DNA of 11,269 nt from the NCBI GenBank assembly GCA_023412455.1, contig JAEYNQ010000019.1:1-11269 (forward strand), written 5' to 3'. The notes beneath the pieces are model-generated. The model was not told the origin of the DNA. It was given only the letters and a program-made list of their open reading frames with translations, and made no database searches. The number at the start of each line of letters is the position of its first letter. The stretch's first letter is position 1. Of the stretch, positions 5,473 through 11,269 are shown in pieces. This DNA is from Bacillota bacterium (lineage in GTDB: Bacteria > Bacillota > Clostridia > Lachnospirales > Cellulosilyticaceae). A program made the translations under genes and the position numbers.

Positions 5473-7518
5473 TTAAATTAATGAATTAATATCCAAAATC
5501 AAGGCTACTTCTCCATTACCTAAGATGGTAGCTCCTGCAATAATATCAATGCCACTTAAATACTTACCAAGAGATTTGATAACTATTTCTTGTTGTCCAA
5601 TTAAAGAATCAATAATAAATCCAACTTGGCGCTCACCTTTTTTCACAATAACACCCATCATGAGCTCTTTGTCTTCTTGTTCTGGTAAACCTAACACACG
5701 GTGTAAACGAATAATCGGTATAATTTCATCTCTTACTACAATAACTTCTTGTTTCTGAACAAGCTTAATATCTTCTTTTCTTACATCTTCAATATTTTGG
5801 ATATTATTAAGAGGAATAGCATATTTCTCTGTTCCAATATTAATCATTAATGCTTGAATAATAGCTAAGGTAAGTGGTAAACGTATTCTAAAGATACTTC
5901 CTTTATTAATCTCTGTTTGAACTTCAACATGACCACCTAAAGCTGTTATTTTACTCTTAACAACATCTAACCCAACTCCACGGCCAGACAAATCTGTTAT
6001 TTCTTCAGAAGTACTAAAGCTAGGTCTAAATAAAAGTTCTACAATTTCTTGATCTGACATAGTACTAGCTTCTTCTTTAGTGACTGTTCCCTTTTGAATT
6101 GCTTTTACTCTTGTTTTATTGACATCAATACCTTTACCATCATCTTGGACTTCAATGACAACACTATTTCCATCTTGGTAAGCCTCTAATTTAATCGTAC
6201 CTTTTTTAGGCTTGCCTATAGCCATTCTTTCCTCTGTCGTCTCAAGCCCATGATCAGCAGCATTACGTAAAAGGTGAATAAGCGGGTCACCAATTTCATC
6301 AATAACTGTTCGATCTAACTCTGTTTCTTCACCTAACATGACAAGTTCAATATCTTTTGATAGCTTCCTAGATAAATCACGAATAAGTCTTGGGAATCGG
6401 TTGAATACGGTTTCAACAGGTACCATTCGCACTTTCATAACCGCATCATGTAAACTTGTTGTTACCCTCTCAAGATACTCAACAGAGTCGTTGTAGTTAC
6501 TGCTTGAATCTTGTACATTAACATTTAAGCCTTCTAATTGGGTTTTAACAATGATTAATTCACTTACTAAATTCATAAGTGTATCTAATCGATCAATGTT
6601 TACCCTTACGGTTTTACTCGATACTTGTTGTTTTCCATTAGATTGTCCATTGGCTTCTGATGCTGGATGTGCTTCGTCATTCTCCTCATGTTCTTTATTT
6701 ACTTCCACATTTAAAGCTCCTTCCTCTTCTTGATGAAGTGCTATAATTTCTACGTTTTCAACTTCTGATACGCCTAAAATAACTTCCTGAAGTTTCTGCT
6801 GTGAGCTCTTTGTTATAAATATGATAATAAAAGAATCCTCAAATTTTTCATCTTCAATATCTTGTACACTTGGTACACAATGAATGATTTCTCCCATCCT
6901 TTCTAAATCAGTAAAGATAACAAACGCTCTTGCTGATTTTAAAACACAATTTGCAGAAAGATGAATATTTACTTGGAAAACATTCATATCCATTGCCAAT
7001 GCTTTATTCTTAATAACTTGTTGAGCTTCTGGCAAAGCAATTATCTCGGAATTAAAAATCTTACTATTAACCACTACAGGAACGGCTTCCGTCTTTATTT
7101 GTGAAACAGAAGAGGAAGATTGATCACTTTCTTTTGTATGTTCCGCTATCTTGCCTAGTTCTTCAATAAGGCTAGCATAATCTTCATTTCCTTCAGTAGA
7201 AGTATTAATAATCTCTTCTAAATAATTTTCTAGGGCATCTAAACACTGAAATAACGTATCTAACATATTACTATTTACTTTAATATTACCTGAACGGATT
7301 TCTGATAGAACATTTTCAATATTATGTGTTAATTTTTGCATTTTTGTGAAACCCATTGTACCCGCCATACCTTTTAAAGTATGAGCCACCCTAAAGATTT
7401 CATTTAAAGTTTGAATATCATCTGGTGTATTTTCTAATTTTAATAAGTATTCATTTAACCTTTGCAAATTATCTTTTGATTCTTCAATAAACATTTGTAA
7501 ATATTGAGTAACGTCCAT
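5473..7518 (-). CDS. cheA: Chemotaxis histidine kinase CheA
   Basis: CheA autophosphorylates in response to receptors and passes phosphate to CheY (and to CheB where it has a receiver). All five domains are seen in 681 residues. P1/HPt has the phospho-accepting His46 in FRVAHTLKGMAGTMGF. A single P2 response-regulator docking domain spans about 176-262, flanked by acidic and Ser/Gln-rich linkers. The P3 dimerisation hairpin covers about 302-365. The P4 ATPase has its N box at HLLRNAADHG (415-424), G1 at DDGKGID (459-465), F box at FRPSFSTSE (497-505) and G2 at GRGVGLDVV (512-520). The P5 CheW-like domain runs from about 547 to the end. The ATG at 7518 is one base past the cheB stop, with a GGGGGA site inside the cheB end, so the two are coupled. 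The protein appears fully functional. Confidence 0.98.
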   Translation of the reverse strand: MDVTQYLQMFIEESKDNLQRLNEYLLKLENTPDDIQTLNEIFRVAHTLKGMAGTMGFTKMQKLTHNIENVLSEIRSGNIKVNSNMLDTLFQCLDALENYLEEIINTSTEGNEDYASLIEELGKIAEHTKESDQSSSSVSQIKTEAVPVVVNSKIFNSEIIALPEAQQVIKNKALAMDMNVFQVNIHLSANCVLKSARAFVIFTDLERMGEIIHCVPSVQDIEDEKFEDSFIIIFITKSSQQKLQEVILGVSEVENVEIIALHQEEEGALNVEVNKEHEENDEAHPASEANGQSNGKQQVSSKTVRVNIDRLDTLMNLVSELIIVKTQLEGLNVNVQDSSSNYNDSVEYLERVTTSLHDAVMKVRMVPVETVFNRFPRLIRDLSRKLSKDIELVMLGEETELDRTVIDEIGDPLIHLLRNAADHGLETTEERMAIGKPKKGTIKLEAYQDGNSVVIEVQDDGKGIDVNKTRVKAIQKGTVTKEEASTMSDQEIVELLFRPSFSTSEEITDLSGRGVGLDVVKSKITALGGHVEVQTEINKGSIFRIRLPLTLAIIQALMINIGTEKYAIPLNNIQNIEDVRKEDIKLVQKQEVIVVRDEIIPIIRLHRVLGLPEQEDKELMMGVIVKKGERQVGFIIDSLIGQQEIVIKSLGKYLSGIDIIAGATILGNGEVALILDINSLI

Positions 7519-7519
7519 A

Positions 7520-8152
7520 TTAATCCCCCACTATCTTTTTAATTGTCGTTGCAATTTTATCTGCTGGTACAATGTAGTCAGCTAATTCTGCATTAATAAT
7601 TGCTTTTGGCATTCCAAATACTGTTGATGTTTCTTGATTTTGTGCTATAACTATACACTCTTGTTTTTCTCTTAAAATCTTAACACCTTCCAGTCCATCA
7701 TTGCCCATACCGGTCATAATAATAGCTATAATTTTCTTATTCTTTAGCTTTAAGGCAGCTAAAGATTCCAACATGATATTAACTGATGGCTTTGCCCCTT
7801 TAAAGAAGTTATCCTCAATAATAGTTACCTGAGGAGTAACACCATTCACTATTTTTAACTGCCTACCCCCTGGAGCAATGTAAATAACCCCTTTTTTTAG
7901 TTTATCACCCTCTTCAGCTTCTTTTACTACTAAAGAACTAATACTATTTAATCGCTCTGCCAATGGTTTTGTGAAGCCTGCTGGCATATGCTGTGCAATC
8001 ACATATGTAGCAGATAAATCAGTATCTAGCAAGGCTACCAGTTGATTAAGAAGTTTAGGTCCACCTGTAGAAATACCAATCGTCACAATATACTCATAAC
8101 TTGTACCATCCTCATTAAGCCATTCTGAATCTGCTTGTTTATTAATCTTCAT
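7520..8152 (-). CDS. cheB: CheB-type receptor methylesterase, catalytic domain only (no receiver domain)
   Basis: CheB removes methyl groups from glutamyl residues of chemoreceptors. The full C-terminal catalytic domain is present, with triad Ser28 (GISTGGP), His55 (AQHMPAGFT) and Asp152 (IIMTGMGNDGLEG); IYIAPGG and GAKPSVN are also conserved. Typical CheB has about 350 residues with an N-terminal CheY-like receiver that inhibits the esterase until CheA phosphorylates it. Here only about 20 residues precede the catalytic domain. The short form is not a start-choice artefact: AGGAGA (8159-8164) lies six bases before ATG 8152, the frame closes at a TAA near 8191, and flhG ends only 99 bp upstream. 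Activity is thus probably not gated by CheA phosphorylation in cis. Its place just before cheA makes a chemotaxis role likely, but a stand-alone esterase with other regulation is possible. Confidence 0.93.
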   Translation of the reverse strand: MKINKQADSEWLNEDGTSYEYIVTIGISTGGPKLLNQLVALLDTDLSATYVIAQHMPAGFTKPLAERLNSISSLVVKEAEEGDKLKKGVIYIAPGGRQLKIVNGVTPQVTIIEDNFFKGAKPSVNIMLESLAALKLKNKKIIAIIMTGMGNDGLEGVKILREKQECIVIAQNQETSTVFGMPKAIINAELADYIVPADKIATTIKKIVGD

Positions 8153-8251
8153 ATAATGTCTCCTAAAAAATTGGGATGAACTATATATTTAATATACACT
8201 AAAATATTGGTTATTTTTATGTATTATAAAGAAGTATAAGAAAAAACAAGT
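8153..8251 (-). other. AT-rich 99-bp gap between flhG and cheB with a possible weak promoter
   Basis: This is the only gap larger than about 25 bp within the flagellar/chemotaxis run. On the minus strand it has a perfect -10-like TATAAT (8223-8228), preceded by TTGTTT (8244-8249) at only 15 bp, shorter than the usual 17. Shifted, weaker -35 readings are possible. I find no good SigD-type element (TAAA plus GCCGATAT) and no GC-rich terminator hairpin. It ends with the cheB ribosome site. It may hold an internal SigA promoter for the che genes, or be the scar of a lost gene or domain. Promoter confidence is low because AT-rich DNA gives such matches by chance. Confidence 0.3.
8159..8164 (-). 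promoter_or_regulatory. Ribosome binding site fixing the short cheB start
   Basis: Minus-strand AGGAGA is six bases before ATG 8152. It supports the 210-residue CheB as the true product rather than a fragment of a longer frame; the same frame is closed by a stop at about 8189-8191. Confidence 0.8.
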
Positions 8252-9130
8252 TTAATGAGAAAAAATTCTCTTAAAACGATGTAGCCAACTATTTTTAGTT
8301 TCTTGTTTTTCTTCTTCTCCAGTATATTCCACTATATTTTTACTAATCTGATAGTAAGCCATACTTGCTTTTGCTCGCCGGTCATGTAAAAAAATAGGAA
8401 TTTGCTTCTTTACTGCTGATAAAACCATTTCATCATAAGGTATAAATCCCGCATAGTTTATCGTTAAATCCAAAAAGCTTTTAGTAACATAGGCTAATTT
8501 ATTAAATACGTCATAGGCTTCCTCCCTATCTTCTGCTTTACTAATCACAACCTTAATATCTGGTTTTACAGGTAAAACATTAATAAGTGTCTTAATAAGA
8601 GCATAGGCATCTGTTATGGAAGTAGGTTCAGGGGTTACAATAATAAATACTTCATGAGCAAGCATGCAAAACTTAAGAACAATGTCATTAATCCCTGCGC
8701 CCGTATCCACAAGTAGTATGTCTGTCATTTCTTCTAATTGGACAAGAATATTCCCTATTTCTTCAATCTTTTCATTAGGTAAAAATATCATCTCTTTTAT
8801 TCCAGAACCACCTGAAATAAAGGAAATATCGTACTTACTTTTAGTAATTAAATCTTTAAGCTCACATTCATCCTTAATAAGGTGAGCCAAATTGTACTTA
8901 GGTCTTTCTCCTAAAATAATTTCCACATTTGCTAATCCAAAATCAGCATCTAAAATTATGGGCGATTTCCCCAAATCTTTTAAGCAAAGGGATAGGTTGA
9001 CTACAAAATTACTCTTTCCTACTCCACCTTTTCCACTAGCAATCGTTACAATCTTCATATGACTTATTGGTTTAACTTCTTTGCTAACAGAAGAAACCAT
9101 CTTTCTAAGTTGCTCCGCTTGATCATTCAT
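8252..9130 (-). CDS. flhG: MinD-like ATPase FlhG (YlxH), flagellar number/position regulator
   Basis: FlhG is a MinD/ParA-family ATPase that cycles on and off the membrane and, with FlhF, sets flagellar number and location. In 292 residues it carries the N-terminal DQAEQLR (3-9). This is the DQAxxLR activator motif shown in Bacillus to stimulate the FlhF GTPase. It has the deviant Walker A SGKGGVGKS (32-40), the A' motif DADFGLAN (61-68) and the Walker B-like LLVDTGAG (139-146). An amphipathic basic/aromatic C-terminal helix (WLHRFKRIF, 282-290) serves as a MinD-type membrane anchor. The ATG at 9130 follows AGGGAGA and overlaps the flhF stop by eight bases, so expression is coupled to its partner. 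All functional elements are intact. Confidence 0.97.
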   Translation of the reverse strand: MNDQAEQLRKMVSSVSKEVKPISHMKIVTIASGKGGVGKSNFVVNLSLCLKDLGKSPIILDADFGLANVEIILGERPKYNLAHLIKDECELKDLITKSKYDISFISGGSGIKEMIFLPNEKIEEIGNILVQLEEMTDILLVDTGAGINDIVLKFCMLAHEVFIIVTPEPTSITDAYALIKTLINVLPVKPDIKVVISKAEDREEAYDVFNKLAYVTKSFLDLTINYAGFIPYDEMVLSAVKKQIPIFLHDRRAKASMAYYQISKNIVEYTGEEEKQETKNSWLHRFKRIFSH

Positions 9131-10274
9131 AATTTATTCTCCCTAATAAATCACTAGCATAATGTTCTGCCTGGAAAGTTACAATATCTGAAGGTACATT
9201 TTGACCTGTAGTTAAATATAATACAGGTTTCTGAGAGCAATATATAATATTCAAAATATTTCCAATCTGGTCCGTCTCATCTAACTTAGTAATAATTAGT
9301 TTAAATTCATCACATAATGTCTCATAAGTTGCTATAATGTTCTTAATATCTTTATATGCCGTACTTGCATTCATAACAAGCAAAACTTCTTTTTTAGGCA
9401 CGCTATCAATAAGGAACTTCATATCTTTAAGTTGTTCAATATTTTTATGGGATCTACCAGCCGTATCAATAAAGATATGGTCTACCTCCTGCCACTTATT
9501 AATATACTGTGTTAGCTCCTCTTCTTCATAGATAATTTCAATATCAACACCTAAAATATCTGCATAGGTCCTTAACTGCTCAATAGCTGCAATACGGTAT
9601 GTATCTGAAGTAAATAAAACAACTTTCTTTCGCCTATTAAGGACATAGTCTGCTGTTAGTTTGGCTATTGTAGTTGTCTTTCCAACACCAGTGGGGCCAA
9701 CAAAGAAAACAATTTTAGGTAAAATCCCTTCGCTAACGGACTGTGATAATAAATCTTCCATCTGGGCATAGAATTCTCTTACAAAGTCTTCTACATCTTC
9801 TTGCTCACTCCTAGCTAAAAAGCTTTCAATCACCTCAGGATGAATACCTTGCTCCAAAAGTTTTTCTTTCAATAATTGCTTCATTTTATCTACTTCTGAG
9901 CACTCCTGTGGCGAAGGTATTACTTCTTTTTTCTCACCTTCATAAAGCTTGACTAAAGAAGCTTGCATTTCATCCATTTGCTGTTTAATAGCTACTAGCA
10001 TATCTACTGAATCAACTGCTGTCTCTTGTGGAGTAGATAGCTTTTCTATTTGCTCAAGTTTTTCTAGTTTTAAAGACCCTCTATCTTTTGATGTAGCAAG
10101 TTCATCTTCGGGAACAGCTACGGTCACAACCGTTTTAGTTGGCCTAAACCAATTAAAAAATCCCTTTTCTTTCTCGTGTTGTGTACTTAAAATAAGGGCT
10201 GTATCACCATACTCCTTTTTTATTTGTTCGTAAATAACTTCTTCGCTTTTTCCTTTGATTTTTAAAATTCTCAT
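9123..10274 (-). CDS. flhF: SRP-type GTPase FlhF, flagellar placement factor
   Basis: FlhF is the third SRP GTPase (with Ffh and FtsY). It marks the site of flagellar assembly at the inner membrane and forms GTP-dependent homodimers. The 383-residue protein has the usual N-terminal B domain (MRILKIKGKSEEVIYEQIK) with a variable, charged linker to about 130. The N domain is at about 130-180 and the G domain from about 187. The GTPase motifs are Walker A GPTGVGKT (193-200), DTYRIAAIEQL (224-234), DTAGRSHKN (270-278), TKLDETDQIG (329-338) and TTGQNVPSD (355-363). The ATG at 10274 overlaps the flhA stop as ATGA and the end overlaps flhG by eight bases. GTP hydrolysis is expected to be triggered by the FlhG N-terminus encoded just downstream. 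Confidence 0.98.
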   Translation of the reverse strand: MRILKIKGKSEEVIYEQIKKEYGDTALILSTQHEKEKGFFNWFRPTKTVVTVAVPEDELATSKDRGSLKLEKLEQIEKLSTPQETAVDSVDMLVAIKQQMDEMQASLVKLYEGEKKEVIPSPQECSEVDKMKQLLKEKLLEQGIHPEVIESFLARSEQEDVEDFVREFYAQMEDLLSQSVSEGILPKIVFFVGPTGVGKTTTIAKLTADYVLNRRKKVVLFTSDTYRIAAIEQLRTYADILGVDIEIIYEEEELTQYINKWQEVDHIFIDTAGRSHKNIEQLKDMKFLIDSVPKKEVLLVMNASTAYKDIKNIIATYETLCDEFKLIITKLDETDQIGNILNIIYCSQKPVLYLTTGQNVPSDIVTFQAEHYASDLLGRINYE

Positions 10275-11269
10275 GCTATACTCACCATTCCTATTGATTG
10301 TATCTCCACGCTTTGTTCAATCTCATTATAAGAAATCACAACTAAATCAGGCATATATTGTTCTGTTAACTGTTTAAAATAAATACGTACAATGGGTGAT
10401 GTTAAAATAACAGGTTGTAATCCAATAGTTGTTAGTTTTGTAATCTCTTTTTTTAATTGTCCAATAATACTTTGAATCGTCTTAGGATCTAATGCAACAT
10501 ATGCACCTTGCTCAGTATGCTGAACATGCTCCATAATCTGCTGCTCCACAGCAGGATCTAAAGTGATAACTTGATTCGTTCCCTCCACAAATATTTTCTT
10601 GGAAATAGCTCGAGACAAACCTTGCCTAACATATTCGGTCAAAACATCTGTATCCCGAATAGTTGGCGCATAGTCAGCTAATATTTCACAAATCGTTACA
10701 AGGTCACGTATAGAGATTCCTTCCCTAAGCAAATTACTAAGTACTTTTTGAATGTCTCCTATACTTAATAGCTTAGGTGTTAATTCATCTATTAAGGTTG
10801 AGTGGGTCTCATTGACATGATTAATTAAGGTCTTTACATCTTGTCTACTTAATAACTCATGTAAATGAGCCTTAATAACTTCCGTCAAATGAGTTGCCAT
10901 AATGGATGGACAATCTACAACTGTATAGCCTTTAATTTCTGCTTTTTCTCTTTGAGCCTCTGTAATCCAAAGAGCTGGGAGGCCAAAGGCAGGTTCCACC
11001 GTTTGAATCCCATCAATTTCTTCCTCCACATAGCCAGGATTCATAGCCATATAGTGGTCAAATAGGATTTCTCCTTTAGCAACCTCTACCCCTTTAATCT
11101 TAATACTATAGGCATTGGGTGAAAGCTGAATATTATCTCTTAACCTAACAATAGGTACAATACTTCCTAATTCTAATGCAATTTGTCTTCTTATCATAAC
11201 AACTCGATCAAGTAAATCTCCACCCTGATTAACATCAGCTAGTGGTATAATGCCATAACCAAATTCAAG
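10271..11269 (-). CDS. flhA: Flagellar export gate protein FlhA, C-terminal part (5' end outside window)
   Basis: FlhA is the large export-gate subunit of the flagellar type III secretion system. Its C-terminal domain forms a nonameric ring that receives substrate-chaperone complexes. The 332 codons here run in open frame to the right edge, and the first residues (LEFGYGIIPLADVNQGGDLL) are the conserved start of the linker/cytoplasmic domain. IRRQIALELGSIVPIVRLRD and the TVVDCPSIMATHLTEVIK block are family hallmarks. LTPKLLSIGDIQKVLSNLLREGISIRDLVTICE, split by position at about 153-185 of the visible part, is another. The membrane half, roughly 350 residues in the family, lies beyond the window. 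An internal ATG at 11197 is not the start, since conserved FlhA sequence continues upstream of it. The stop overlaps the flhF start (ATGA). Confidence 0.97.
   Translation of the reverse strand, partial: LEFGYGIIPLADVNQGGDLLDRVVMIRRQIALELGSIVPIVRLRDNIQLSPNAYSIKIKGVEVAKGEILFDHYMAMNPGYVEEEIDGIQTVEPAFGLPALWITEAQREKAEIKGYTVVDCPSIMATHLTEVIKAHLHELLSRQDVKTLINHVNETHSTLIDELTPKLLSIGDIQKVLSNLLREGISIRDLVTICEILADYAPTIRDTDVLTEYVRQGLSRAISKKIFVEGTNQVITLDPAVEQQIMEHVQHTEQGAYVALDPKTIQSIIGQLKKEITKLTTIGLQPVILTSPIVRIYFKQLTEQYMPDLVVISYNEIEQSVEIQSIGMVSIA

Noticed and set aside
8155..8251. Remnant of a CheB receiver domain in the gap before cheB
   Set aside because: The in-frame upstream sequence is short, low-complexity and interrupted by a stop near 8190. 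No Asp-rich or Lys motif of a receiver can be read.
10271..11197. A complete 308-residue gene starting at ATG 11197
   Set aside because: The frame continues upstream to the window edge with conserved FlhA sequence (GYGIIPLADVNQGGDLLDRV), so this is an internal Met of a truncated flhA.

Overview
The window looks like a piece of an AT-rich Gram-positive (Firmicutes) chromosome, most likely from the class Clostridia. All genes lie on the minus strand, so the biological order runs from high to low coordinates. The gene order flhA-flhF-flhG-cheB-cheA-cheW-cheC-cheD-sigD-(swrB-like)-rpsB-tsf is the 3' end of the classic Firmicutes fla/che operon followed by the S2/EF-Ts operon, as in Bacillus subtilis. 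Shine-Dalgarno sites are strong and spacing is tight, with several overlaps. I see no mobile element, CRISPR array, tRNA or rRNA.

Region 1 (11269-8252): the C-terminal half of FlhA, the cytoplasmic docking domain of the flagellar type III export gate (the membrane half is outside the window); FlhF, an SRP-type GTPase; and FlhG, a MinD-like ATPase. The last two control flagellar placement and number. FlhG keeps the N-terminal DQAxxLR motif known to stimulate FlhF.

Region 2 (8251-3873): a chemotaxis block. CheB here is only the methylesterase domain, without the usual receiver domain, and is preceded by a 99-bp AT-rich gap. CheA is a full five-domain histidine kinase, CheW the coupling protein, CheC a CheY-P phosphatase with both active-site motifs, and CheD a receptor deamidase. 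CheC/CheD provide the Bacillus-type adaptation branch.

Region 3 (3851-1811): sigD, the flagellar sigma factor, then three small genes. These are a Q/K-rich soluble protein, a single-TM protein with a C-terminal DUF6115/SwrB-like helix-turn-helix motif, and a second single-TM protein ending in a MltG/YceG-like (LysM-like) domain without a catalytic domain. The two membrane proteins are predicted to have opposite topologies.

Region 4 (1810-1): a well-formed SigA promoter (TTGTAA-17-TATACT) directly after the last flagellar gene, a structured mRNA leader, rpsB (complete) and tsf (lacking only its last few codons at the left edge). I see no terminator between the flagellar operon and rpsB, so read-through is possible.

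Most of the window is ordinary core flagellar/chemotaxis and translation machinery. The points most worth a second look are the receiver-less CheB, the catalytically empty MltG-like membrane protein in a motility operon, the rpsB leader hairpin, and the CheC start, which should be moved to a downstream TTG.
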